A stretch of 31,606 bases of DNA from Pseudomonadota bacterium (GTDB taxonomy: Bacteria; Desulfobacterota; Desulfobacteria; Desulfobacterales; Desulfobacteraceae). Both the position numbers and the translations under genes were made by a program. Below are positions 16,178-26,082 of this stretch, in pieces. Location of the stretch: the NCBI GenBank assembly GCA_018816605.1, contig JAHIVS010000366.1, forward strand, positions 1-31,606, read 5' to 3'. Below the pieces are notes generated by a model. That model was not told where the DNA came from. It saw only the letters and a list, made by a program, of their open reading frames with translations, and made no database searches. The first letter of the stretch is position 1, and each line of letters starts with the position of its first letter.

Positions 16178-17324
16178 CACAACACTCCTTGCCATTGGAA
16201 AATGCCGCTTCCAGTATTTTCAAATAATCCTTTTGCACCAGGGGCCTTGGGTTGGAGCTATTTGAATTGTTGCGAAAAGACATGTCTGCTATGGTCTCAA
16301 ACTGATTTCTGGGAATGTTCAGGTCTTTGAACGCGGGTATCCCCAGCCGCCTAGAAAGTTGTGTTATATGGGTGATGAACAATTTGGCGGCGTTCCTGTC
16401 ATCCACAGCTGAAAACCCCGTTTTCCGGGCAAGATCTGCCATTTTCTCCACACAGGCCACTAGATTATAGGCCAGCACATGGGGCAGAAAAATGGAATTG
16501 GCCACCCCATGGGGCACATCATAAAGGGCCCCGATGGATTCGGAAATACAGTGAACCGCGGTCACATCGGAATTGCCAAAGGCAAAGCCTGCAATGGTAG
16601 ACCCATACATCAGGCTTTCCCGGTCGCAATGGTTGTTTTCAATATCTGTAAAAGCGCCTTCCACGGCACCCAGAATCAATTGCACAGCCGCCAGGGCATT
16701 CCTATCGGTTATGGGCGTGGCAGGCTTGGACAAATAGGCCTCAACAGCATGGGTCAGGGCATCCAGACCGGTTGCGGCAATCATGGCTTTGGGCAGGGTT
16801 TTGAGCAGGTCCGGGTCCACAATGGAAACAACCGGGTACAATTTGGGTCCCTTTATGCTCATTTTAAATTTCCGGGTCACATCGGTGATCACCGATACCC
16901 AGGTCACCTCACTGCCCGTCCCGCAGGTGGTGGGAATGGCCAGAAACGGCAGGGGGTCCTTGATATATTTTTCACGGCCCTCGTAATCCTCAATTTTTCC
17001 CGCATTGGTTGCCAAAAGCGCCAGGGCTTTGCCGGCATCCAGGGGGCTTCCCCCACCAAGGCCGATGATCAAATCCGGTTTTATCTGGCGCAACTCTTGG
17101 GCAATGGCATTAATGGTATCGGATTTCGGATTTGCCTCAATGGCATCAAAAACCCGTATCCCCGGGAGCATTTCGGTCACTATCCCCAGCAGACCTGAAT
17201 CCGCAATGCCTTTATCGGTAACGATAATCGGATTTTTCACCTTTAGCTCATGGGAGAGTATCCGGGTCAGATTTTGAATCTCTCCAGGACCAAAATAAAG
17301 TTTTACAGGCATATGGAAGTGCAT
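16167..17324 (-). CDS. Iron-containing alcohol dehydrogenase
   Basis: 385 aa, the usual length of group III metal alcohol dehydrogenases. NAD(P)-binding motif GGGSPLD at 90-96; TTCGTGSEVT at 132-141; metal ligands Asp188, His192, His258 and His272. It interconverts an alcohol and aldehyde with a nicotinamide cofactor; substrate unknown. First gene of the operon that continues into acyl-CoA dehydrogenase, ETF and thioesterase. AAGGAG precedes the ATG. Confidence 0.93.
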   Translation of the reverse strand: MHFHMPVKLYFGPGEIQNLTRILSHELKVKNPIIVTDKGIADSGLLGIVTEMLPGIRVFDAIEANPKSDTINAIAQELRQIKPDLIIGLGGGSPLDAGKALALLATNAGKIEDYEGREKYIKDPLPFLAIPTTCGTGSEVTWVSVITDVTRKFKMSIKGPKLYPVVSIVDPDLLKTLPKAMIAATGLDALTHAVEAYLSKPATPITDRNALAAVQLILGAVEGAFTDIENNHCDRESLMYGSTIAGFAFGNSDVTAVHCISESIGALYDVPHGVANSIFLPHVLAYNLVACVEKMADLARKTGFSAVDDRNAAKLFITHITQLSRRLGIPAFKDLNIPRNQFETIADMSFRNNSNSSNPRPLVQKDYLKILEAAFSNGKECCGGI

Positions 17325-17623
17325 GGGAACTCCTTGTTAAGTGTTTTTTCATTTTCTCAGCGTTTAAACCGCGGCCCGGCTGTTCTGGGTCAGACATTTT
17401 TGCGTTTTATCATTATTCCACGACCGGACCGCGCAAAATTCAATACCAAAGAACGCCTAACCCCATGCATTAAAAACCATTCTGTGATGCTTGTCGAGTC
17501 TTTTTGCGTTAAAATTAAGAGGACCCGGACAAATCCCATTTAATTTGAACTATCCTAAAAAAATTGTTACATAAGGGTTCGGATCAGCTACTCCCCATTC
17601 CACTATTTTAGAAGGCAAAGAAA
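17325..17623. other. Divergent intergenic region
   Basis: 299 bp between the alcohol dehydrogenase operon (minus) and the selenoprotein gene (plus). I see no further gene and no consensus promoter I would defend; the AT-rich stretch around 17405-17445 may hold the minus-strand promoter. Confidence 0.4.
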
Positions 17624-17851
17624 ATGGATATCAAAATCACCTATTGTTCCATCTGAAATTATCAGCCACGGGCTGCCGGTCTGGCAGACATCCTGAAACA
17701 AAAACTGGGCTACTTGCCAAAACTGATTCCCGGATCCAATGGTGTGTATGATATTGTGGCCGATGGCAGGCTTGTTTTTTCAAAACACCAGGAAAACCGC
17801 TTTCCTGAAAACGATGAAATTATCCGGTCCCTAAAGCAGATCACAAAATGA
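17624..17851 (+). CDS. SelW/Rdx-family selenoprotein with in-frame UGA
   Basis: 75 aa if TGA at 17654-17656 is read as selenocysteine. The frame begins MDIKITYCSI, then the UGA, then NYQPRAAGLADIL, giving the C-x-x-U redox motif of SelW/Rdx proteins (Cys8, Sec11) with the family pattern NYxxRA after it. The C-terminal half keeps the small thioredoxin-like fold: LIPGSNGVYDIVADGRLVFSKH. A CTGCC-GGTCT-GGCAG hairpin lies 16 nt after the UGA, as expected of a bacterial SECIS. GAAGG precedes the ATG. The natural stop overlaps the ATG of the next gene (ATGA). Standard gene callers would miss it because of the UGA. Probable cytoplasmic thiol redox protein; exact role unknown. Confidence 0.9.
17654..17690 (+). 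promoter_or_regulatory. SECIS element of the SelW-like gene
   Basis: UGA at 17654-17656, then a 5-bp perfect stem CTGCC (17673-17677) / GGCAG (17683-17687) with loop GGTCT. The loop equals the SelB-contact loop of the E. coli fdhF SECIS, and its distance from the UGA (21 nt) is in the accepted range. Confidence 0.75.
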
Positions 17852-19149
17852 AAACACTTTTTAACCGATTCTTTTTTTTGTTTTTTGTAAGTGCCCTTCT
17901 GTTGCCGGCTGCCTTTGCCATACTCGCCATAGAAAGGTATCCCCGTGTTCTTCCCGAAACGGATCTTTCCCAAAACAAGATCCAACAGGTCAAAAGAATT
18001 ATCCAGGAACACAGATTTGACACGCATGGAAAAAGCCCTGGAAAAACCATGGCCCTTTCCGAGGCGGATCTTTCTTTATTGTTGGAATATGGCGTTTCAA
18101 AGGCAATGGGCATTCCAAATTTTGTCTCCCGGGTAAAGCTGTCTCCCGGTTTGTTAACTGCCGTTGCCACCATAAAAATACCTGAAAATTTTTTGGGAAA
18201 CTGTATCAACTTGTCTGTGATGGTGAAGGAAAGGGGCGGTATTCTTGGGATTCACACCATTAGAATCGGACAAATTGCCATACCAGAGCCCATTGCCAAA
18301 CCTTTGCTGGCAGGTCTTCACCAGTTTTTCCTGCACCTGGGCCCCTATGAAAACCTTTACAAAACCCGTAAGGGGATAAAACAGATTTATATTAACGGCA
18401 TTCCCCCAATGGTTCGGTATGAATTGAATCCTATGGCAGCCGAAAATCTGAAAGCCCAAATCAAAAAAGAGCTTGTCCCGCCGGACCACCAGGCACGGCT
18501 GGTGAGATACCACAACGAACTGGCCAGACTTTCCCATCAGGCCCTTGGCAGGCCGACCCCCCTTGTTACCCTGTTGCAGCCCATGTTTGCCTTTGCCTCC
18601 GAACAATCAAAGATATCTAACACCCCTGTCCAGGAGAACAAAGCCCTTTTCCAGGTATTGGCGCTTTGGGTCAGCGGCCAGCGCCTGGAAGCGGTCATCG
18701 ATCCGGCACTTGAAGATAAAATTGCCGATCTTTCCCCCACAAAACTCCTTCTCCGCAACAGAGAGGATCTGGCCCAGCATTTTCTGGTTTCTGCAGCCCT
18801 GACGGTTTCAACCTCGGGCAGACTTGCCAATTTCATCGGGCTTGCCAAGGAGATGGATGATGCAAAGAATGGTTCCGGATTCAGCTTTTCAGACCTTGCC
18901 GCAGACAAGGCCGGAGTAAAAATCGGGGAGATGGCCATTGCCGGGCAAAACCGGGCCCGGCAATTACAGCAGCGAATGCAGGTGGTTCTGCTCGAGGATG
19001 CTTTTATGCCGGAGATTGCCTATCTGCCGGCGCCCATTATGGCATTGGAGTTTAAAACACGCTACCAGGACATGGATTCTGTTTCATACAACCTGGTTAC
19101 TTCGGAAATTGAACGGCGCCTGGAGAATTGTTTGGTCTTCCAAAACTGA
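17848..19149 (+). CDS. Conserved envelope protein of unknown function (433 aa)
   Basis: A single N-terminal hydrophobic segment (about 7-27) acts as signal peptide or membrane anchor; the rest is predicted outside the cytoplasm. Residues about 70-160 alternate strands and resemble YpmS-like anchored lipid-binding-type folds (LSEADLSLLLEYG, then ENFLGNCINLSVMV). The C-terminal half has a striking conserved-looking block, HFLVSAALTVSTSGRLANFIG followed by GSGFSFSDLAADKAG, which I recall from uncharacterised proteins of many Proteobacteria but cannot tie to a function. Its ATG overlaps the stop of the SelW-like selenoprotein by 4 bp, so the two are translationally coupled. A hairpin follows the stop codon. 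Confidence 0.85.
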   Translation: MKTLFNRFFFLFFVSALLLPAAFAILAIERYPRVLPETDLSQNKIQQVKRIIQEHRFDTHGKSPGKTMALSEADLSLLLEYGVSKAMGIPNFVSRVKLSPGLLTAVATIKIPENFLGNCINLSVMVKERGGILGIHTIRIGQIAIPEPIAKPLLAGLHQFFLHLGPYENLYKTRKGIKQIYINGIPPMVRYELNPMAAENLKAQIKKELVPPDHQARLVRYHNELARLSHQALGRPTPLVTLLQPMFAFASEQSKISNTPVQENKALFQVLALWVSGQRLEAVIDPALEDKIADLSPTKLLLRNREDLAQHFLVSAALTVSTSGRLANFIGLAKEMDDAKNGSGFSFSDLAADKAGVKIGEMAIAGQNRARQLQQRMQVVLLEDAFMPEIAYLPAPIMALEFKTRYQDMDSVSYNLVTSEIERRLENCLVFQN

Positions 19150-19153
19150 AAAA

Positions 19154-19179
19154 GGCTGCCAAGTTGTTACCCGGCAGCC
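19154..19179 (+). terminator. Hairpin after the 433-aa gene
   Basis: GGCTGCC (19154-19160) pairs with GGCAGCC (19173-19179). The following T-run is poor (CTCTTCC), so it may act as a weak terminator or mRNA stabiliser. Confidence 0.5.
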
Positions 19180-19200
19180 TCTTCCAGAAAAGGAATAAAG

Positions 19201-19263
19201 ATGAAAAAATTTATTATTTATTTAGTGATTTATTTTAATGCAACGGCCATGCCACGCCCATAA
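19201..19263 (+). CDS. Possible 20-aa hydrophobic peptide
   Basis: ATG at 19201, well placed after AAGGAA, encodes 20 residues (starts MKKFIIYLV) with the look of a signal peptide or small membrane peptide, then TAA. A hairpin with T-run follows at 19275-19299. It may be a truncated exported protein or a leader peptide. Evidence is limited to the ribosome binding site and the terminator. Confidence 0.25.
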   Translation: MKKFIIYLVIYFNATAMPRP

Positions 19264-19274
19264 AATAATTTCAT

Positions 19275-19299
19275 ACAGATCATAACCCATCTGTTTTTA
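19275..19299 (+). terminator. Short intrinsic terminator
   Basis: ACAGAT (19275-19280) pairs with ATCTGT (19289-19294) and is followed by a run of T. Confidence 0.45.
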
Positions 19300-19573
19300 A
19301 AGACCTTTTTACACTATTTAATTTTACCTTCACCTGCCGCCGCCCCCTTGGGTGCCCCAATAACCGGCAGCGACCCCTTGAAAAGTTTATTTTTTTGAAC
19401 TCGCTGAATTGGGATCCGGCAAACCAAAACCTAACCTTATGAATTAACAACTCATATCAAAATATTACCAAATTCAATTTTTTAAATTTTCACCCTGCCT
19501 CCCATAAACTGTCCATCCTGCAGCCTTCCGGATCACGGATATATAAAGGTCTCCACATGCAACAACTGGCCAC
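19300..19573. other. Gene-free region upstream of the formate dehydrogenase remnant
   Basis: No gene recognised. CTGCCG/CGGCAG ends of a possible long hairpin flank a C-rich stretch at about 19333-19369. I looked for a molybdenum-cofactor riboswitch here and could not fit one. Confidence 0.4.
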
Positions 19574-19602
19574 TTGACAAATAAAATACCCCATACTATT
19601 AA
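19574..19602 (+). promoter_or_regulatory. Promoter of the formate dehydrogenase remnant
   Basis: Perfect TTGACA at 19574-19579 and TATTAA at 19597-19602, 17 bp apart, 47 bp before the ATG at 19650. AAGGAG lies before that ATG. Transcription and translation signals thus survive although the gene is broken. Confidence 0.6.
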
Positions 19603-19649
19603 AGATCGTTATGTCAAATGAGGCATAAAGATGGAAGGAGATATCCAAG

Positions 19650-21313
19650 ATGAACCCTAGTATCATTTTCAACAACCGGCAATGCACATTTCAAACCGGT
19701 CAGACCATCCTTGATGTGGCCAAGCAAAATAAAATCAGGATTCCGACCCTTTGTCATCTTGACACCGGTGGTTCCAAAGGATCCTGCAATATGTGTGTGG
19801 TTGAGATAAAAAGAGAAGAAGACCTGGTCGTATCCTGTACCACAAAAGCAAAAGCCGGCATGGAGATTCTGAGCGAATCCCCCCGGGGGGTGGCTGCCAG
19901 CAATGGCTCCATGTCAAGGAAGAAAAAATTCTCAAGGTAACAGGGGTGAAAAAGGGTGCCCCCAACCAAGGGCGCCTTTGTGTAAAGGGACGGTTTGGGT
20001 TTGATTTTATTTATTCCGACGAAAGACTGACCACGCCGTAAATCAAGGAAAACAACGCTTTCAGAGAAGCCTCCTGGGATGAAGCCCTGGACCTTGTGGC
20101 AAAAAAATTCAAGACCATTATCGAGGAAAGCGGACCCAATGCCCTGGCAGGGGTTTCCTGCGCCAGAAGCATCAACGAAGACTCCTATCAGATGCAAACG
20201 CTTTTCCGGGCTGTTTTCAAGACCAACAATATAGATCATTGCGCCCGCACCTGACATGCCCCTACGGTTGCCGGACTGGCGACCACGTTTGGTTCAGGTG
20301 CCATGACCAACTCCTTTTCAGAGTTTTCCAAGGCAAAAATGATTGTGGTGATCGGATCCAATATGACACAAGCCCATCCGGTTGCGGCAACCTATGTCAA
20401 AAATGCCGTCCAAAAAGGCGCCCGCCTCATTTAAAAAAGTCAGGGGCTTTTATATATTCGGGGAAAACCTTGCCAACACCGAGCCGGACATGAACAAAGT
20501 GGCAAAAGAACTTGCAGCCGGAGAATTTATTGTGTGCCAGGATCTGTTTTTGACCGAAACCACCCGGTTTGCCCATGTGGTACTGCCAGCAGCCGCCTGG
20601 AGCGAAAACAACGGCACCTTTACCAACAGCGAACGCAGGGTTAACCGGGTCCGTGGGGTCAAAACACCGCCAGGGCTTGCCAAACCCAATTGGTGGATTT
20701 TCAAACAAATTGCCAAACGGTTCGGGCATAACTGGGAACCTTCTTGCGCCCGGGAAATATGGGACAATGAAGTCAGCGTCCTGGCCCCGTCTCTGGGGGG
20801 AATCAAGTTTGACAGGATCGAACAGGACGGTCTCCAATGGCCCTGCCCGACCCTGGATCATCCGGGCACACCCATCCTGTACCGAAATGGAAATTTCACC
20901 CACGGCAAGGGGGTGTTCATGCCGGCCCAGTGGACCCCGCCGGCAGAAGTGGCCGATGATGACTATCCCTTTGTCCTGAGCACGGGAAGAAGGCTCTATC
21001 ATTACCATACACGGACCCAAACCGGCCGGTGCGACGGTTTAAATGACCTGCTGGGAAAAGAAACCGCCGATATCTCACAGGAAGATGCCCGGCGATTGGG
21101 GATAGGTCCCTGGGAACGGATTCGGGTCCGATCCCGGCGGGGCAGGTCTGTGTAAAAGCCAATATTACCCCGGAAGTGCCCAAGGGGATGGTGTGGATGG
21201 CCTTTCATTTTACCCAAGGCAATGCCAACTGGCTGACCCATTCCGCCCTGGACCCCTTTACCCTGACCTCAGAATACAAGGCCTGCGCCGTTCAGATTGA
21301 AAAGATTGCCTGA
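19650..21313 (+). pseudogene. fdhA: Decayed selenocysteine-containing formate dehydrogenase alpha subunit
   Basis: Five kinds of damage are visible. From 19650 the N-terminal [2Fe-2S] ferredoxin domain is intact (CHLDTGGSKGSCNMC pattern). At about 19890-19910 the frame changes and the ferredoxin-type 4Fe-4S region is missing: the text jumps to ILKVTGVKKGAPNQGRLCVKG of the molybdopterin domain. A TAA stop lies at 20039-20041. The active-site motif [14 protein letters not shown] follows, with U as TGA at 20252-20254. At about 20434 another frame change removes roughly 200 residues, jumping to GFYIFGENLANTEPDMNKV. At about 21145 a one-base loss in a G-run shifts the frame before CVKANITPEVPKGMVWMAFHF, which runs to the end at 21313. 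Sizes of the losses are judged against my memory of intact FdhA proteins. The enzyme would have oxidised formate or reduced CO2. Confidence 0.88.
20252..20284 (+). promoter_or_regulatory. SECIS element of the formate dehydrogenase remnant
   Basis: UGA at 20252-20254, then GGTTGCC (20266-20272) pairs with GGCGACC (20278-20284) over loop GGACT. The 18-nt distance from UGA to loop equals that of E. coli fdhF, and the stem sequence is close to it. The element is intact in a broken gene. Confidence 0.7.
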
Positions 21314-21323
21314 CCCATAAAAA

Positions 21324-21370
21324 AAGCCGCCCAAACAAGACACCTTCCCCAGGTCTTTGGGCGGCTTTTA
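21324..21370 (+). terminator. Strong terminator after the formate dehydrogenase remnant
   Basis: A 12-bp perfect stem, AAGCCGCCCAAA (21324-21335) with TTTGGGCGGCTT (21356-21367), followed by a T-run. Confidence 0.9.
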
Positions 21371-21444
21371 TAATTGTATTGCCATAAAAAAACAAATTGC
21401 GTATGCTTGGGCCCTGCCAACAATTAAAAACAGGGATTACGCAT

Positions 21445-21831
21445 ATGACATCACCTATTTTTCATTCCCGTTCAAAAATATGGATAGAAGATGATCAGGG
21501 GAATGTCGTATTCGGCCTTGGGCGCTATCGGATCTTAAGCCTCATCAAGGAGAAAGGGTCGCTACAGGCGGCTGCCGCAGAATTAAAAATGGGCTACAGG
21601 GGGCTGTGGGGCCGGATTAAAGCCACAGAGGACCGGCTTGGAGAAAAACTGCTGATAAAAACAGTGGGCGGCACCAAAGGCGGCGGATCTAAGCTGACGC
21701 CCTTGGCTGAAAAACTGGTTGAAGAATTCGGAAAAACCATTTCCCATCTTGAGCGCCAGGTGGATTTCCATCTGGAAGTGTCCTTAAAAAAACATATCAA
21801 TATCAATCCCGAGGACACCATAAAAAAATAA
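21445..21831 (+). CDS. ModE-like molybdate-type winged-helix regulator
   Basis: 128 aa from the ATG at 21445, preceded by AGGGA; a TTG at 21397 is a poorer choice. Winged helix-turn-helix of the LysR/ModE-N kind: GRYRILSLIKEKGSLQAAAAELKMGYRGLWGRIKATEDRLGEKLL, then VGGTKGGGSKLTPLAEKLVEEF (GGG-x-LT hallmark of ModE N-domains). No C-terminal molybdate-binding MOP domains, so it either senses by another route or works as a DNA-binding-only ModE. It lies directly after the terminator of the broken molybdoenzyme gene, which fits control of formate dehydrogenase or molybdate genes. Confidence 0.85.
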   Translation: MTSPIFHSRSKIWIEDDQGNVVFGLGRYRILSLIKEKGSLQAAAAELKMGYRGLWGRIKATEDRLGEKLLIKTVGGTKGGGSKLTPLAEKLVEEFGKTISHLERQVDFHLEVSLKKHININPEDTIKK

Positions 21832-21877
21832 CGGAACACAAAAACCCGGCCCTGTGACATAATATATAATATCTTAA

Positions 21878-22009
21878 CTTTCGGAGTTCGGCTTTGCAGA
21901 AACAGGTCAGGCTTTTTCTATTGTGCCTTTGATCAATATTTCAGTATCAGACTGAACAAAATGCAATAAAGAAAGCCTGGCCCCAATTTGAATCAGCCAA
22001 CTCCGAAGG
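21878..22009. repeat. 130-bp imperfect palindrome with central hairpin (MITE-like or structured RNA)
   Basis: The left arm (21878-21919) carries CTTTCGGAGTTCGGCT and CAGGTCAGGCTTTTTC; the right arm (21971-22009) holds their near-complement in inverted order (GAAAGCCTGGCC, CAGCCAACTCCGAAG). Between them TTCAGT/ACTGAA forms a perfect 6-bp hairpin at about 21940-21957. The unit thus folds as one long stem with an internal hairpin on either strand. It sits 3' of ahcY and 3' of the ModE-like gene, between converging genes. It may terminate both, or be a non-autonomous mobile element. Confidence 0.55.
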
Positions 22010-22025
22010 CTGGGATAATAGGGTT

Positions 22026-23547
<1,522 letters not shown>

Positions 23548-23587
23548 TGGAGACAGGATACAGGTTTTATCATCCCGGGTCAATCCC

Positions 23588-23640
23588 AAAAACCAAAAAA
23601 ACCGCCCATCCCTTGGTAACGGCTTTTCAGGTCCGGGCGG
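23588..23640 (-). terminator. Terminator of metK
   Basis: On the minus strand CCGCCC (23640-23635) pairs with GGGCGG (23607-23602), followed by a T-rich run to 23588. It separates metK from ahcY transcription. Confidence 0.75.
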
Positions 23641-23668
23641 CATTGGTATTGGTCACAAGGATAAGCGC

Positions 23669-24841
23669 TTATAAGCCGGCCAGATTTCTAATCTGGTCCG
23701 CTCTGATGGTTCTTTCCCAATAAAAATCCGGGTCTTTTCTGCCAAAATGCCCATAGGAAGAAGTTTTTCTATAAATGGGGCGCAACAGATCCAGTTCTTT
23801 GATGATGGCAGCCGGTCTCATGTCAAAGACCTCTTTTACAATTTCAACGGCACGGGATTCTGAAATCTTACCGGTTCCCATGAAATCCACCAGCAGGGAG
23901 ACCGGCTCGGCAACGCCTATGGCATAGGCCACCTGGATTTCGCACTTGTCTGCAAGGCCTGCTGCCACTATATTTTTGGCCACATATCGGCCCATATAAG
24001 AAGCGGATCTATCCACCTTTGAAGGATCTTTTCCGGAAAAACACCCGCCCCCATGGCTGCCCTGTCCGCCATAGGTGTCCACGATGATTTTACGTCCTGT
24101 CACCCCGCAGTCACCCATAGGGCCCCCCACGACAAAGCGGCCGGTGGGGTTAATGAAAAACCGGGTATCCCCGTCCATCATATTTCCAGGAATCACTTTT
24201 TTGATAACCTCTTTAATCACGGCAGCCTTCAGGTCGTCATAGGAGACATCCGGAGAATGCTGGGTGGAAACGACAACGGTGTCAACCCTCATGGGTTTTC
24301 CATCCACATACTCAATGGTTACCTGGGACTTGCCGTCAGGTCTTAAAAAATCAAGGGCACCGTTTTTCCGGACCTGGGCCAGACGTTTGGTGAGCCGATG
24401 GGCATAAATAATGGGCATGGGCATGAGTTCTTCGGTTTCATTGGTGGCAAAGCCAAACATCAATCCCTGGTCACCGGCTCCCTGCTCTTTATAAAGGCCA
24501 GCACCCTCATCAACCCCCTGGGCAATATCGGCTGACTGCTGGTCAATACTGGTAATAACCGAACAGGTCTGCCAGTCAAACCCCATGTTGGATGAATTGT
24601 ATCCAATCTCTTTAATGGTATTTCGAACCACTGCGGGGATATCCACATAGCAATCTGTGGTGATTTCACCGGCAACCATGGCAAGCCCTGTGGTCACCAG
24701 CGTTTCGCAGGCAACCCTACATTTTTTGTCTTCGGCCATGATGGCATCTAAAATGCTGTCGGATATTGCATCTGCAACTTTATCGGGATGACCTTCTGTA
24801 ACGGATTCAGAGGTAAACAAGGATGATTTTTTTTCTGACAT
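23669..24841 (-). CDS. metK: S-adenosylmethionine synthetase
   Basis: 390 aa, family length. Makes SAM from methionine and ATP in the cytoplasm. Motifs: [15 protein letters not shown] (GHPDK at 17-21), [21 protein letters not shown] (the methionine/ATP loop), and [22 protein letters not shown] (phosphate-binding; the common form has GAHGGGAFSGKDPTKVDRS). ATG at 24841 follows AAGGAG. The promoter is at 24928-24957. It precedes ahcY on the same strand and is divergent from adenosine kinase, so the three cover the methyl cycle. Confidence 0.98.
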   Translation of the reverse strand: MSEKKSSLFTSESVTEGHPDKVADAISDSILDAIMAEDKKCRVACETLVTTGLAMVAGEITTDCYVDIPAVVRNTIKEIGYNSSNMGFDWQTCSVITSIDQQSADIAQGVDEGAGLYKEQGAGDQGLMFGFATNETEELMPMPIIYAHRLTKRLAQVRKNGALDFLRPDGKSQVTIEYVDGKPMRVDTVVVSTQHSPDVSYDDLKAAVIKEVIKKVIPGNMMDGDTRFFINPTGRFVVGGPMGDCGVTGRKIIVDTYGGQGSHGGGCFSGKDPSKVDRSASYMGRYVAKNIVAAGLADKCEIQVAYAIGVAEPVSLLVDFMGTGKISESRAVEIVKEVFDMRPAAIIKELDLLRPIYRKTSSYGHFGRKDPDFYWERTIRADQIRNLAGL

Positions 24842-24927
24842 TCCAAACTCCTTTTATTTGATGATACTTTGGTTTTTTTGGATGGTGCCGTTCCCATATA
24901 AAACCAGTTTAAGATTTCCTTAAGACT

Positions 24928-24957
24928 TTAATATATTTTTTATGCTTCATTTGTCAA
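24928..24957 (-). promoter_or_regulatory. Promoter of metK
   Basis: On the minus strand a perfect TTGACA (24957-24952) and TATTAA (24933-24928), 18 bp apart. It is divergent from the adenosine kinase promoter. Confidence 0.55.
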
Positions 24958-25015
24958 TGGCGCCCCAAAAATATATCAAGATATGTTCATATTTGAATAA
25001 AATACCAGATTTCCC

Positions 25016-25043
25016 TTGACAATTGGGTGTCAGCTTTTATGAT
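25016..25043 (+). promoter_or_regulatory. Promoter of the adenosine kinase gene
   Basis: Perfect TTGACA at 25016-25021 and TATGAT at 25038-25043, 16 bp apart, 65 bp before the chosen start. Confidence 0.55.
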
Positions 25044-25107
25044 TCTGGCCAATACCATGATAAAAGAAAGCCCCAGGCAAATTAAAAAATATTTAGGGAG
25101 AAACACC

Positions 25108-26082
25108 ATGGCAAAAGCAAAACGCATTACCGGAATCGGGTCCGCACTTGTGGATGTACTCATCAATGAAACCGATGCTTTTTTACAGGGGCTTGGTAAA
25201 ACAAAGGGAGGAATGACCCTTGTGCAGGACCATGACATTGAGCGGATCCTGTCCAAAACCGCCCAGTCCCCTGTCATTGTCCCCGGAGGCGCAGCCTGCA
25301 ACACCATCGTCGGTGTGGGAAACCTGGGAGGAGAAGCCCGGTTTATCGGCCGGCGGGGGGACGACTCCTATGGAAAAACCTTTGAATCAAAAATTCGCTC
25401 CTGCCATGTGGAACCCAGACTTTCCATATCCGCTTCTCCCACGGGCAAGGTCTTGTCGATTATCACCCCGGATGCCCAGCGTTCCATGTTCACTTTCCTG
25501 GGGGCCTCCACAGAATTGGATCCGTCCAGGATCACACCCGCTTTGTTTGAAGAAACCGCCATCAGTGTGATTGAAGGCTACCTGCTGTTCAATCCGGACC
25601 TGATGATGGCCTCGGTGAAAGCGGCCAGAGCCGCCGGCACCCTCGTCGCCCTGGACCTTGCCAGTTTTGAGGTGGTCAATGCCTCAAAAGCCCTTTTAGG
25701 CGATATTGTCAAAAAATATGTGGATATTCTCATTGCCAATGAGGACGAGGCAAAAGCATACACGGGTTTTGAAGATGAAGCCCGGGCCATGGAAATATTG
25801 TCCCGGGATGTTACCTATGCGGTTTTAAAGGTGGGGAAGCGGGGAAGCCATGTCTGCTTTAACGGTAAGGTCACCCGGATTGAACCCGTCTCCGGAAATG
25901 AACCAAAGGATACAACCGGTGCCGGGGATCTCTGGGCCGCAGGATTTCTATTCGGCATTGCCAATGGATTTTGCGTTGAAAAAAGCGGACGACTCGGATC
26001 TGCTTGCGGATACGAGGTCTGCCAGGTGATGGGTGCCCAGATCCCGGAATCCGCCTGGCAAAACATACGGGCCTTGATATAA
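25108..26082 (+). CDS. Adenosine kinase-like PfkB family sugar/nucleoside kinase
   Basis: 324 aa from the ATG at 25108, which follows AGGGAG; upstream in-frame codons lie inside the promoter. Ribokinase/PfkB fold: N-terminal signature GGAACNTIVGVGNLGGEARFIGRRGDD (about 60-86), catalytic motif DTTGAGD at 268-274 with base Asp274, and NEDEAKAYTG at 211-220. Adenosine is the likely substrate because the gene sits beside ahcY, whose product adenosine must be removed, and such a pairing is common in this group. Other sugar substrates cannot be excluded from sequence. Confidence 0.85.
   Translation: MAKAKRITGIGSALVDVLINETDAFLQGLGKTKGGMTLVQDHDIERILSKTAQSPVIVPGGAACNTIVGVGNLGGEARFIGRRGDDSYGKTFESKIRSCHVEPRLSISASPTGKVLSIITPDAQRSMFTFLGASTELDPSRITPALFEETAISVIEGYLLFNPDLMMASVKAARAAGTLVALDLASFEVVNASKALLGDIVKKYVDILIANEDEAKAYTGFEDEARAMEILSRDVTYAVLKVGKRGSHVCFNGKVTRIEPVSGNEPKDTTGAGDLWAAGFLFGIANGFCVEKSGRLGSACGYEVCQVMGAQIPESAWQNIRALI

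Noticed and set aside
19320..19480. Molybdenum-cofactor riboswitch upstream of fdhA
   Set aside because: A C-rich stretch with possible pairing is present, but the conserved helices could not be fitted.
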